From JAWLAT01 sp041395325 (GTDB taxonomy: Bacteria > Pseudomonadota > Gammaproteobacteria > Xanthomonadales > SZUA-5): a stretch of DNA of 64,000 nucleotides. Positions 27,402-36,278 of this stretch are shown here, one piece after another (the first letter of the stretch is position 1; the number at the start of each line of letters is the position of its first letter). The notes under the pieces were generated by a model, which did no database searches, was not told the DNA's origin, and saw nothing but the letters and a program-made list of their open reading frames with translations. The position numbers were made by a program, and so were the translations under genes. The DNA is taken from positions 1 through 64,000 of the forward strand of contig JAWLAT010000012.1 in NCBI GenBank assembly GCA_041395325.1, read 5' to 3'.

Positions 27402-29879
27402 TCAGAACGGCAGCCTGAGCTGAGCGTCCAGCTTCAGCAGCTGCTCGCGGAAGAGCTGCTTGATCCGGTCAAGTGCATATTCGTCGTCAGCGTCGAAGCG
27501 CAGGACCAGCGAGGGCGTGGTGTTGGAGGCCCGGACCAGGCCCCAGCCATCGTCCCAATCGGCGCGCAGACCATCGATGGTGGTCAGACGGGCACCGTTG
27601 AAGCTGGCCTTGTCGACGAAGCGCTGGATAAAGCGATAGTGCTCGCCTTCGGCGAACTCGATCTTCAGTTCCGGGGTACTGTGACCCTTGGGCAGTTCGG
27701 CAAACAGGTCGTCGGCCTCCAACCCGCTGCTGGCCAGAATCTCCAGCAAGCGACAGGCCGAATAGAGGCCGTCATCGAAGCCATACCAGCGTTCCTGGAA
27801 GAAGAAGTGGCCGCTCATCTCGCCGGCCAGCGCCGCCTTCAGCTCGCGCATGCGGCGCTTGATCAGCGAATGGCCGGTCTTCCACATCACCGGGCTGCCG
27901 CCATTGGCGAGGATGATCGGCGCCAGCTTGCCGGTGCATTTGACGTCGTAAATGATCGTCGCACCCGGGTTGCGCAACAGCACATCGCGGGCAAAGAGCA
28001 TCAGCAAGCGGTCGGGATAAATGATCTCGCCAGCCGGGGTGACCACCCCGAGGCGATCACCGTCGCCATCGAAGGCCACACCGATATCGGCGCCGACCTG
28101 CTTCACCGCCATGATCAGGTCCTGCAGATTGGCGGGCACCGACGGATCGGGATGATGATTGGGGAAGGTGCCGTCGACCTCGCAGTGCAGCGCGGTGACC
28201 TCGCAGCCGATCTCTTCCAGCAGCTTGGGGGCGATTGCCCCGGCGATCCCGTTGCCGGCGTCGACGACGACCTTCAGTGGCATCTCCATCTGCAGATCGG
28301 AGCTGATCCGCTCGATGTAGTCCTCGCTGACGTCAATCTGCTGAACCCCACCGGGTGCACCGGTTTCGAAGCGGTCTTCGGCAATGCGCGCATACAGGCC
28401 CTGAATGCGCTCCTCGGCGACCGTCTCGCCGCCGATGACGATCTTGAAGCCGTTGTAGTCCGGCGGGTTGTGGCTACCGGTCACCATGACGCCGCTGCCC
28501 GCCTTGAGGTGATAGCAGGCGAAGTAGAGCAGGGGTGTGGGCGCGGCGCCGATGTCGACCACGTCGCATCCGGTGGCGCGCAGACCTTCGATCAGCGCAG
28601 CTGCCAGTGAGGGCCCCGACAATCGACCATCGCGCCCCACGACGACTTCGTTCAGGCCCTTTTCGCGGATCTCCGAACCAATCGCCATGCCGATCAACTG
28701 GGCCACGTCTTCGGTCAGGGTTTCGCCGACCACGCCGCGAATGTCGTAGGCCCGGAAAATGCTGCGGGCGACGGCCTGACGCTGGGGTGTCGGCGCCCGA
28801 CGGGGTGGTGGCGGTGGTGCTTCGACCTCCCATGAGGTCAGCTCTTCCTCGGTGGGCTCCTGCGCCGCACGCTCCGCAGCGGCCGCCGCTTCGACCTTGG
28901 CAGCCTCTCGATCCCTGGCCGCCACTTGATCCTGGGCGAGTTGCTCGCTCAGCGTCGGCGCCACTTCGGCGACACGACGCGAGCGGACGCTCAGCAGTTT
29001 CTGCATCTGCGCCCTGAACGCCACCATCACCAGTCCGGTGGCAAAGCAGAAGAACCCCCAGATGAAGCCGGAAAGCGCATCACTGGGCCCGAACAGGACA
29101 AAGGGCTCAGGCGCGTTGTAAGCCAGTCGCAGCCGGGTCCCGGAGATGGTGATCTGCTGGGGATCCAGACCCATGTGATCCGTACCCAGCCGCAACAGTG
29201 AGTAGGGCGCATGACGGACATCGCCCTGCACCATGTCAAGCCCGCCTGAGTTGTTCCGATTGTCTTCTGCGATCGCCAGGATTGGCGCAAAACTGAACTC
29301 TGCCAGGACATGTCCAATCATGGTCTGTCCGTCGACCACTGGCTGTGAGAGGACCAGGCGCAAGTCGTCACCACCCTGATCACGGTGCACCTGCGCTGCC
29401 GCGGCTTGATGGGTTCGCTCGGCCTCCAGCAACATTTCCATGCGCGCGAAACCGAATGTGGCCGCGTCGGCCCCGATGGCTTCCAGCGCTGGGGCGGGCA
29501 ACAGTCGAAGCGACTGCGCGTCCGGCAATCCGGCCTGCAGTCGCCGCTCAGCCTGGCTGATATCGCCGGCAGTGAGGCCTTCGCGGAAGGCCAGCAGAAA
29601 GGCGGCGTCCGTGCAGACTCGCGCGAGCGCCGCTTGCAGACCAGCAACGAGTTCGGCCGAGCGGACGGCAATGGCGTTCGCGCTGCCCGCCAGCGAGCTT
29701 CGACGCGCATCCGTCCGCCAGGCGTCATAGCCCTGCATGAGGAAAAGCAATCCTGCCGACAGCAGCAACAGGCCCACAATCGTGGCCAGAAGCGCCTTCG
29801 GATCGGGCATCTGCAAACCCTTCAGGCGGGCCTGCAGCTGCTCGATCTGCGCTTTGGAACGATCAGACGACTTCCCCAT
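27402..29879 (-). CDS. algC: Phosphomannomutase/phosphoglucomutase with membrane-anchored N-terminal domain
   Basis: The C-terminal ~455 residues are a complete alpha-D-phosphohexomutase: IFRAYDIRG start, active-site Ser in VTGSHNPPDYNG, metal loop DGDGDRLGV, sugar-specificity loop GEMSGH and phosphate loop RASNTTPSLVLRF. It interconverts mannose/glucose 6- and 1-phosphates for exopolysaccharide and LPS sugars. The N-terminal ~370 residues are an extension: helix 30-50, an extracytoplasmic sensor-like domain, a second helix near 262-285 and a charged linker. This long form is, as far as I know, typical of xanthomonad relatives. The coaBC-dut-algC order supports the name. Confidence 0.9.
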   Translation of the reverse strand: MGKSSDRSKAQIEQLQARLKGLQMPDPKALLATIVGLLLLSAGLLFLMQGYDAWRTDARRSSLAGSANAIAVRSAELVAGLQAALARVCTDAAFLLAFREGLTAGDISQAERRLQAGLPDAQSLRLLPAPALEAIGADAATFGFARMEMLLEAERTHQAAAAQVHRDQGGDDLRLVLSQPVVDGQTMIGHVLAEFSFAPILAIAEDNRNNSGGLDMVQGDVRHAPYSLLRLGTDHMGLDPQQITISGTRLRLAYNAPEPFVLFGPSDALSGFIWGFFCFATGLVMVAFRAQMQKLLSVRSRRVAEVAPTLSEQLAQDQVAARDREAAKVEAAAAAERAAQEPTEEELTSWEVEAPPPPPRRAPTPQRQAVARSIFRAYDIRGVVGETLTEDVAQLIGMAIGSEIREKGLNEVVVGRDGRLSGPSLAAALIEGLRATGCDVVDIGAAPTPLLYFACYHLKAGSGVMVTGSHNPPDYNGFKIVIGGETVAEERIQGLYARIAEDRFETGAPGGVQQIDVSEDYIERISSDLQMEMPLKVVVDAGNGIAGAIAPKLLEEIGCEVTALHCEVDGTFPNHHPDPSVPANLQDLIMAVKQVGADIGVAFDGDGDRLGVVTPAGEIIYPDRLLMLFARDVLLRNPGATIIYDVKCTGKLAPIILANGGSPVMWKTGHSLIKRRMRELKAALAGEMSGHFFFQERWYGFDDGLYSACRLLEILASSGLEADDLFAELPKGHSTPELKIEFAEGEHYRFIQRFVDKASFNGARLTTIDGLRADWDDGWGLVRASNTTPSLVLRFDADDEYALDRIKQLFREQLLKLDAQLRLPF

Positions 29880-30147
29880 GACGTGGTCCGTTGCTGTCGG
29901 CTAGGCGGAGTACCGACCAGCCCGGGTCATTCACAAGCCCCATGCTGCATGAGCGAATGCAGGCGATGTGGCGATACGTGTTCCGGATTGCCTCTGACGC
30001 CGTTTCAACTACGCCCTCGGTCAAGCCTTCCCTGCACTACACCACCACACCCGCTCCGCGCTTTCGCAACAAGTCCTCGTGAATCCCTGGCTGGGTCCTT
30101 GGCGCTCCGGCGCGCAAGTGTAACCTGCCGCGCCCCGGCGGTTTCGC

Positions 30148-30606
30148 TCAGTGTCGACCGCTGTGACCGAAGCCACCTTCGCCGCGTTCGCTGGCGGCAA
30201 ATTCGTTGACGATCTCGAATGCGGCCTGCAAGACCGGCACGATGACCATCTGCGCGATGCGCTCTCCAGGCTCGATGGTGAAGCTCTGGCCGGAGCGATT
30301 CCAGCAGGACACCATCAGCGGGCCCTGATAGTCCGAATCGATCAACCCGACCAGATTGCCCAGCACGATGCCGTGCCGCGCGCCCAGACCAGACCGAGGC
30401 AGGATCACCGCCGCCAGATCAGGGCGCCCGAGGTGGATGGCCATGCCGGTGGGCAGCAACTCGCTCTGTCCGGCCGCGAGCGTCAGTGGCTGGTCCAGGC
30501 AGGCCCGCAGATCCAGCCCGGCCGAGCCGGGCGTGGCGTAATCCGGCAGAGGCCACTGCGTCCCCAGCCGCGGGTCCAGAATCTTCAGTTGCACCGGTAC
30601 ACTCAT
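30148..30606 (-). CDS. dut: dUTP diphosphatase
   Basis: This 152-residue trimeric dUTPase keeps uracil out of DNA and supplies dUMP. All five motifs are present: ATPGSAGLDL, PRSGLG, GLIDSDYQGPL, ERIAQMV and the C-terminal RGEGGFGHSG. Start at 30606 overlaps the coaBC stop (ATGA); the 12 codons upstream in frame are not part of the family. A 268-base gap before algC contains no visible gene and is somewhat less GC-rich, so algC may have its own promoter there. Confidence 0.97.
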   Translation of the reverse strand: MSVPVQLKILDPRLGTQWPLPDYATPGSAGLDLRACLDQPLTLAAGQSELLPTGMAIHLGRPDLAAVILPRSGLGARHGIVLGNLVGLIDSDYQGPLMVSCWNRSGQSFTIEPGERIAQMVIVPVLQAAFEIVNEFAASERGEGGFGHSGRH

Positions 30607-31793
30607 GCGGCGGTACCTGGCGGCAGGCGCTCGGCTACGCATTCCAGGAGCTGCCGCGCCAACGTGCGCTTGCTGGCGGGCGGCAGCACCAACTCACCGT
30701 CGGGCCAGAGCAGCGTCAACTGATTGTCTTCGCTGTCGAAGCCGGTGCCGGCCCGACCGACCTGGTTGGCAGCGATCATGTCCAGTCTCTTGGCCTGCAG
30801 CTTGCCGCGCGCGTAGTGCAGGACATCGTCGGTCTCGGCAGCGAAACCAACCAGGAAAGGCTTGTCCCGGCGCTCGGCCAAGGTCGACAGGATGTCGGGG
30901 TTGCGCACCAGCTGGATCTCCATCGCCTCGGCACTCTTCTTGATCTTGGCCGGCCGCGGTGCCACCGGTCGGTAATCGGCGACGGCGGCTGCGCCGATGT
31001 AAACATCGCACTGCTCCACCCGATCGAGCACGGCCCGCAGCATCTGTTCGGCCGAGCGGACATTGACGCGTTGGCAGCGGGGAGGATCCGGCAGTGACGT
31101 GGGGCCTGCCACGAGCGTGACCTGTGCCCCCATCAGCGCGGCCTGTTCGGCTACCGCGAAGCCCATCCGTCCGGAGCTGCGATTGCCGATGAAGCGGACC
31201 GGGTCCAGATCCTCAAAGGTCGGGCCGGCACTGACCAGCACGCGCAGGCCGGCCAATCGGTCACCGACCTGCAGTCCGATCAGCGCCTGCAACAGCTGGG
31301 TCGGTTCCAGCAAGCGGCCCGGACCGCTGTCACCACAGGCCTGCTCGCCGCTGGCCGGGCCCAGCACGGTCACCCCGCGGCGGCGCAGCGTGACCAGATT
31401 GTCCTGTGTGGCCGGATGCGCCCACATCTGTTGATTCATCGCTGGCGCCACGGCCACCGGCGCGGCGCTGGCCAGCAACACCGTGCCGAGCAGATCACCG
31501 GCCAGTCCCTGAGCCTGCCGAGCCAGAAAGTCGGCACTGGCCGGCGCCACCAGAATCTGCGTCGCCCAGCGGGCCAGCTCGATATGGCCCATCGCCGCCT
31601 CGGCGTCCGGATCCCACAGGCTGCTGCGCACCGGCTGACCGCTGAGGGCCTGGAAGGTCGCCGCGCCGACGAACTCGCCAGCGGCCGGGGTCATCACCAC
31701 ACGCACTTCGGCGCCCGCCTGGCGCACCAGCCGCACCAGTTCAGCAGCCTTGTAGGCGGCAATCCCACCCGTGACGCCCAACAGCAGCCGCAT
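30603..31793 (-). CDS. coaBC: Bifunctional phosphopantothenoylcysteine decarboxylase/synthetase
   Basis: This 396-residue enzyme carries out two steps of coenzyme A synthesis. The N-terminal flavin decarboxylase (CoaC) has LLGVTGGIAAYK, the catalytic His in MGHIELARWA, the PAMNQQMW motif and the Cys loop EQACGDSGPGRL. The C-terminal synthetase (CoaB) has the GPTFEDLDPVRFIGNRSSG and GFAVAEQAALMGAQVTLV segments. ATG at 31793 gives the family length; the frame continues 38 codons upstream without homology. radC is divergent. Confidence 0.96.
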   Translation of the reverse strand: MRLLLGVTGGIAAYKAAELVRLVRQAGAEVRVVMTPAAGEFVGAATFQALSGQPVRSSLWDPDAEAAMGHIELARWATQILVAPASADFLARQAQGLAGDLLGTVLLASAAPVAVAPAMNQQMWAHPATQDNLVTLRRRGVTVLGPASGEQACGDSGPGRLLEPTQLLQALIGLQVGDRLAGLRVLVSAGPTFEDLDPVRFIGNRSSGRMGFAVAEQAALMGAQVTLVAGPTSLPDPPRCQRVNVRSAEQMLRAVLDRVEQCDVYIGAAAVADYRPVAPRPAKIKKSAEAMEIQLVRNPDILSTLAERRDKPFLVGFAAETDDVLHYARGKLQAKRLDMIAANQVGRAGTGFDSEDNQLTLLWPDGELVLPPASKRTLARQLLECVAERLPPGTAA

Positions 31794-31929
31794 GCCCTGC
31801 AATGCCCCGTCCACACGCTCTCCCGCAATCCGACAGCGGAAAAATCTTACAGGAAGCGACTCTCTTTGCTGACAGACAGTGGTCGCGCCGAGCGCTAGCC
31901 TGAGCACCTCGCAGCCTCATGCCTTCGAC

Positions 31930-32646
31930 ATGTCCGAACCCGTCCAGATGCCCTTAGACAACCATCAACCGATCCATCGCTGGGCGGTTGGGGACCGTCC
32001 GCGCGAGCGCCTGTTGCAGTCCGGCGCGGCCGCGCTGGCCGACGCCGAGTTGCTGGCGCTGTTTCTGGGCAGCGGGACGCGCGGCTGCGACGCTCTGACG
32101 CTCTCGCGGCAGTTGCTGCAGCGTTTCGGTGGGCTGCGCGGGCTCGCTGCCTGCAGCGCTGACCGGCTGCGCCAGGCGCCAGGGATCGGACCGGCCAAGA
32201 GCGCCCTGTTGTTGGCGGCGCTGGAGCTGGGCCGGCGCTGCGACGAGGCCAGCCTGGAGCGTGGCCATGCGCTGACTGATCCGGCGCAGGCGGCGCGCTG
32301 CCTGAAGCAGCGGCTGGGCCATCTGCCGCACGAAGTCTTCGCCGTGCTCTATCTGGACACGCGCCATCGCATCCTGGCGCTGGAAGAACCCTTCCGCGGC
32401 ACCATTGATGGCGCCACCGTGCATCCACGCGAGATCGTGCGACGAGCGCTGGAACTGCATGCTGCGGCCCTGATCGTGGCGCACAATCACCCATCGGGCG
32501 TGGCCGAACCCAGTCAGCAGGATCTGGCGCTGACCCGACGCCTGAGCGAGGCCTTGAATCTGGTCGAGATCCGGCTGCTGGACCACTTCATCGTCGGCGA
32601 TGGCGAGCCGGTGTCGCTGGCCGCCCGCGGGCTGCATCGACCCTGA
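31930..32646 (+). CDS. radC: RadC-family JAB domain protein
   Basis: This roughly 238-residue protein has an N-terminal helix-hairpin-helix-like UPF0758 part (DRPRERLLQSGAAALADAEL; GIGPAKSALLLAALEL) and a C-terminal JAB/MPN domain with the metal motif AHNHPSG...SQQD. It was historically named as a DNA repair gene; later work does not support a role in recombination repair, and the biochemical function is unknown. The start is uncertain: ATGs at 31930 and 31948 both fit and neither has a good ribosome site. The position opposite coaBC is the conserved one. Confidence 0.9.
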   Translation: MSEPVQMPLDNHQPIHRWAVGDRPRERLLQSGAAALADAELLALFLGSGTRGCDALTLSRQLLQRFGGLRGLAACSADRLRQAPGIGPAKSALLLAALELGRRCDEASLERGHALTDPAQAARCLKQRLGHLPHEVFAVLYLDTRHRILALEEPFRGTIDGATVHPREIVRRALELHAAALIVAHNHPSGVAEPSQQDLALTRRLSEALNLVEIRLLDHFIVGDGEPVSLAARGLHRP

Positions 32647-32679
32647 TCAGTCTCAATCCTTCGGGACGGCGAAGGGCAC

Positions 32680-33705
32680 TCAGCGTCGCGGTGGTCGTCC
32701 CTGCGCGGCCTGACGTCGTTGCGCCGACTCACTGCCCAGCTTGCGCCAGCCGGCCACGCGGCCGCTGTCCAGCGTGCCGGCTTCGATGGCGGCGTGGACC
32801 GCGCAGCCCGGCTCACGATCGTGGGCACAGTTGCGAAACCGGCATTCACTGGCGAGCGCCTCGATGTCGGCGAACAGATCACTGACCGGCGATTCCTCGC
32901 CAGTGAACTTGATCTCGCGCAAACCCGGCGTGTCGATCAGGCAGGCGCCGCCGGGCAGCGGCACCAGCTGGCGTGACACCGTCGTGTGACGTCCACGACC
33001 GTCACGCGCGCGCACCTTTCCGATGGCCAGATCGGTGCCCGCCAATCCGTTGGTCAGTGTGCTCTTCCCCGCACCCGAGGAGCCGACCAGCACGGCCGTT
33101 TCGCCGGGTGCCAGTCGGGCTGCCAAGGTCGAGACTTGCGCCGGATCCTTGGCATTGAGCGGCACGACCGGGCGGCCGCCACTGATGGCCTGCAGCGCCG
33201 CCACACGTTCGGCCAGACCCTCGGCGGTGCACTGGTCGGCCTTGCTGAGCACGATCAGCGCCTGCGCACCGCTGGCACCAGCCAGGGCCAGATAGCGCTC
33301 CACCCGGCGCGGATTGAAGTCGCGGTCGGCGCCATTGACGATCAGGATCCAATCGACATTGGCCGCCAGCACCTGCCGGCCGTAACGTTCGCCGGCGGCA
33401 CCGCGCAGCAGCGCACTACGACGCGGCAGCCGCTCGACCACCAGCCACTCGTCGCCGTGGCGTCGCAGCCAGACCCAGTCACCGACAGTGGGCCGCTGGC
33501 TGGCATCCTCGACCTTGTGGCGCAGCGCCGGCACCGGCTTGGCCGAGCAAGGTCCAGCAGCGCTGCACACGTCGAGCGAGGCCCGATGTGGCGCCACCAC
33601 GCGCGCCAACTGGTCACCGAGGCGCGGCGGTGGTGGCAGTTCGGGCTCATGCCAGCCCAGCGGCCGCAGCGCGGCCAATGTCGCAACGGCAGACTCGTCG
33701 GCCAT
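32680..33705 (-). CDS. rsgA: Ribosome small-subunit-dependent GTPase A
   Basis: This 341-residue circularly permuted GTPase helps mature the 30S subunit. It has an OB-fold N-terminal domain (about 30-105) and the G motifs in permuted order: G4 SKAD (about 154-157), G1 GSSGAGKST (208-216) and G3 DTPG (258-261). A zinc knuckle C288, C293, H295, C301 follows. The start at 33705 shares one base with the stop of the upstream gene (TGATG), which fixes it over an in-frame codon 24 bases earlier. The usual neighbour orn is absent. Confidence 0.95.
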   Translation of the reverse strand: MADESAVATLAALRPLGWHEPELPPPPRLGDQLARVVAPHRASLDVCSAAGPCSAKPVPALRHKVEDASQRPTVGDWVWLRRHGDEWLVVERLPRRSALLRGAAGERYGRQVLAANVDWILIVNGADRDFNPRRVERYLALAGASGAQALIVLSKADQCTAEGLAERVAALQAISGGRPVVPLNAKDPAQVSTLAARLAPGETAVLVGSSGAGKSTLTNGLAGTDLAIGKVRARDGRGRHTTVSRQLVPLPGGACLIDTPGLREIKFTGEESPVSDLFADIEALASECRFRNCAHDREPGCAVHAAIEAGTLDSGRVAGWRKLGSESAQRRQAAQGRPPRR

Positions 33706-34784
33706 CAGCAACCCCGAGACCAGTACCACAGCAGGGGCTCGCCGGTGGCATCGTGCACGGCCACCCAGCCGCTGGCGCGCAGCGTGCCGTCGCCGCCCTC
33801 GCAGGGCGAGCGCTCATACAACCCCACCCTGGCCCACAAACGCCCGTTCACCCGACGCAGCTCCAGCAGTTCGACGGCCTGTTCACCGGCGGCAGCAGCT
33901 GACTGCGCCACACCGCCGGGTTGATCCCACAGACGCCCATCCCAATCGGCCGCCAGATGCTGCAGACGGTCTGCGATCAGTGCTCGATAGGGCAGGAACT
34001 CGCCCAATTCGCGAGCCTCGGCCCAGACATAGACGCCGGTCTTCAGCCGCAGTCGCAGCCAGCCGGGCCGTCGGCCGTAGACCGACAGGGCTGGCGTCTC
34101 ATAGCTGGCTTCGCGTTGTCGCAGGGCGGATCCGTTGGCCGCGATGCGCGAGGCATTGACGCTGGGGGCGGCGTAGAGCAGCAGGGCATCCAATGGCTCG
34201 CCGCCGGGCCGGACCAGGCCCGTCAGGCGCAGGCCGTCCTCGTCGGGATCGTTCGACGACGGCGGTATTGCCTGAGTGAGCGAAGTCACCGCTGACTCGC
34301 TTTCGGGTCCTTCCGGGCATGGGCACTGACCGCCACAGGCCTGGCGAAACTGCTCGAAGGCCAGCGAGCCTTCGCGCAGGGCCTCGTGATAGATCACCGC
34401 GCCGCGCTCGACATCGACAATCAGGTCCGAACCCAGCTGCCGGCCCCAGTGGCTCCGGACGAAAATCAGCTTCTCGTTGATCCAGCGACTGGTTGGTGGA
34501 TACGCCGGTTCGGTCAGCTGCAGACGCAGGCGGCGATGCTGTTCGGTGTCGACCAGCAGCTGCCAGTCCTCACCCAGCTGTTGCCAGACATAGCGATAGC
34601 CGCCATTCGGGGACAGGCTGCCCTCGGCCAGATCGGCGGAACTGGCTTCTGTACTGAGCTGCAGGCGCTGATCGAGTGCAGCGTCGGCAGGATGCTGCGT
34701 GTAGCGCGGCGTGGGCCAGCAAGCCGGCGAGCTGTGATAGTCCGCGCCGGCCAGCCACAGCGCGGCGAGCAGACCTATCGACAT
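33705..34784 (-). CDS. Unknown exported protein, possible SH3-like domain
   Basis: I do not recognise this 359-residue protein. The N-terminus MSIGLLAALWLAGADYHSS looks like a short signal or membrane anchor. About eight cysteines, including the cluster CGGQCPC near residue 150, suggest a periplasmic protein with disulfides. A stretch near 195-265 (YAAPSVNAS... and GWLRLRLKTGVYVWAEA) resembles a bacterial SH3 domain, seen often in wall- or peptide-binding proteins. It overlaps the preceding unknown gene by 10 bases and rsgA by one, so the three are co-translated. The function is open. Confidence 0.7.
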   Translation of the reverse strand: MSIGLLAALWLAGADYHSSPACWPTPRYTQHPADAALDQRLQLSTEASSADLAEGSLSPNGGYRYVWQQLGEDWQLLVDTEQHRRLRLQLTEPAYPPTSRWINEKLIFVRSHWGRQLGSDLIVDVERGAVIYHEALREGSLAFEQFRQACGGQCPCPEGPESESAVTSLTQAIPPSSNDPDEDGLRLTGLVRPGGEPLDALLLYAAPSVNASRIAANGSALRQREASYETPALSVYGRRPGWLRLRLKTGVYVWAEARELGEFLPYRALIADRLQHLAADWDGRLWDQPGGVAQSAAAAGEQAVELLELRRVNGRLWARVGLYERSPCEGGDGTLRASGWVAVHDATGEPLLWYWSRGC

Positions 34785-35584
34785 GACGGCAGTGCCGCCT
34801 GCTGCTCGATCATCGTCGCGAAACGATCAAGCTCTGGATCCTCCTCCACAGTGCCCAGCAGGACTTGATTGCGGGCCTCGTCGTCCGCCGGCAGCGGTGC
34901 TGGTGGCCAGAGCTTGAAACGATCCAGGAAGTTCCGTCGGGCTTCAAGCAGGGCCGCGCGCGGCGCCGCATCCGGTCCGGCCAGGGCCTCGCCAACCAGG
35001 CTTTCGACCGTTTCCAGCAGCGCGAACTGCCATTGCCCCTGTCGGCCAACCAGGCTGAAGCGGCCGTCGCCAACCGGCGGCTGCAAGCAGCCGCTGAGCA
35101 ATTCCAGCTCGTCTTGGCGCAACCACCGCCAGCGATCAACCTGCAGCTCGCGCAGCACGGCTGCCAGCATGTCCTGGTTGCCCTGGCACCAGGCCGACAA
35201 CGCAGCCGCTGGCGAAGGCTGCCGCGCCGGGTCCGGCCCCTGCGCGCGCAGGCTCAGCACGGCTCGACCGTAGGGTGACAACACCAGTTGATCGCGCGAC
35301 AGGCCGGCCACCTGACCGTCCGAGGTGTCGTGGAGCGCGTCGAAAGCAATGGCCGGCAATACACGGGTCTCCCACGACGGCAACAGGGGCAACAGGGCCT
35401 CCCCGTCGCAGCGCTGCAGCGCATCGCGCAGCCGTTGCAGCAACTGCTCGGCCTGCGCGACTTGAGCCGGTGGCGCCGTCTCGATCGTCGTGGCGCGCAA
35501 TTGCTGCAGCGTTTGTGCGGGCGCTGCGCTGGCGAACAGCAGTCCCACGGCGCCCAGCCAGCGACCCAGGTCAGTGCAGCGCAT
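34775..35584 (-). CDS. Unknown exported protein
   Basis: The protein is 269 residues from the ATG at 35584, preceded by GGAG and followed by a clear signal peptide (MRCTDLGRWLGAVGLLFASAAPAQ). The frame is open much further upstream inside ung, but that part is arginine- and cysteine-rich and not plausible. The mature protein is helical and rich in leucine and glutamine, with no motif I can name. It overlaps ung by 14 bases and the next unknown gene by 10, suggesting the two unknown proteins act together in the periplasm. Confidence 0.7.
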   Translation of the reverse strand: MRCTDLGRWLGAVGLLFASAAPAQTLQQLRATTIETAPPAQVAQAEQLLQRLRDALQRCDGEALLPLLPSWETRVLPAIAFDALHDTSDGQVAGLSRDQLVLSPYGRAVLSLRAQGPDPARQPSPAAALSAWCQGNQDMLAAVLRELQVDRWRWLRQDELELLSGCLQPPVGDGRFSLVGRQGQWQFALLETVESLVGEALAGPDAAPRAALLEARRNFLDRFKLWPPAPLPADDEARNQVLLGTVEEDPELDRFATMIEQQAALPSCR

Positions 35585-36278
35585 GCTCGATCTCCAGTTC
35601 GGAACGGGCTGGCAGCGACCAGTCGATACCGCCGCCGCGACGTGCCAGATAGTCGTTGGCCCGGGAGAAGTGGCCGCAGCCGATGAAACCCCGATGCGCC
35701 GACAGCGGTGACGGATGCGGTGCGCGCAGCAACAAATGTCGGCGTGGGTCGACGCGACTGGCCTTGGCCTGGGCGTAGGCACCCCAGAGCATGAAGACCA
35801 GCCCCTCTCGGTCACTGTTGAGCTGCGCGACGATCTCGTCGGTGAATCCTTCCCAACCCTTCTTCTGGTGGGAGCCAGCCTTGCCCATCTCCACCGTCAA
35901 AACCGAGTTGAGCAGCAGCACGCCGCGCTGGGCCCAGGGGGTCAGGCAGCCATGGTCGGGGGCCGGCAGGTCCAGATCGCGCTGGATTTCGGCGTAGATG
36001 TTCTGCAATGACGGTGGCACGGGCACGCCGGGCAGCACCGAAAAACACAGCCCATGGGCCTGGCCGGGGCCGTGATAGGGATCCTGGCCCAGGATCACAA
36101 CCTGGACCTGCTCGAAGGGCGTGGCATCCAGTGCGGAGAAGATCTTCGCGGCTGGCGGAAAGATCTGCTTGCCGGCACGGGCCTGCTCCACCAGGAACGC
36201 GCGCAGCTGCCGCATCGGCGGCGACTCCAGCGTCGGCGCCAACCGCGAACGCCAGGATTCGTGCAACCGGATGCTCAA
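35571..36278 (-). CDS. ung: Uracil-DNA glycosylase, family 1
   Basis: This 235-residue enzyme removes uracil from DNA. The water-activating motif GQDPYHGPGQAHGLCFSV and the leucine-intercalation loop HPSPLSAHRGF are intact, as is LLLNSVLTVEMGKAGSH. The start appears to be TTG at 36278, sharing TTGA with the stop of the upstream gene. No ATG exists upstream, and the next in-frame ATG (residue 22) would remove conserved N-terminal sequence. dut, the other uracil-avoidance gene, lies 5 kb away. Confidence 0.95.
   Translation of the reverse strand: MSIRLHESWRSRLAPTLESPPMRQLRAFLVEQARAGKQIFPPAAKIFSALDATPFEQVQVVILGQDPYHGPGQAHGLCFSVLPGVPVPPSLQNIYAEIQRDLDLPAPDHGCLTPWAQRGVLLLNSVLTVEMGKAGSHQKKGWEGFTDEIVAQLNSDREGLVFMLWGAYAQAKASRVDPRRHLLLRAPHPSPLSAHRGFIGCGHFSRANDYLARRGGGIDWSLPARSELEIEHALH

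Noticed and set aside
29891..30082. 63-residue frame between algC and dut
   Set aside because: No ribosome site and antisense to the likely algC promoter; sequence not protein-like.
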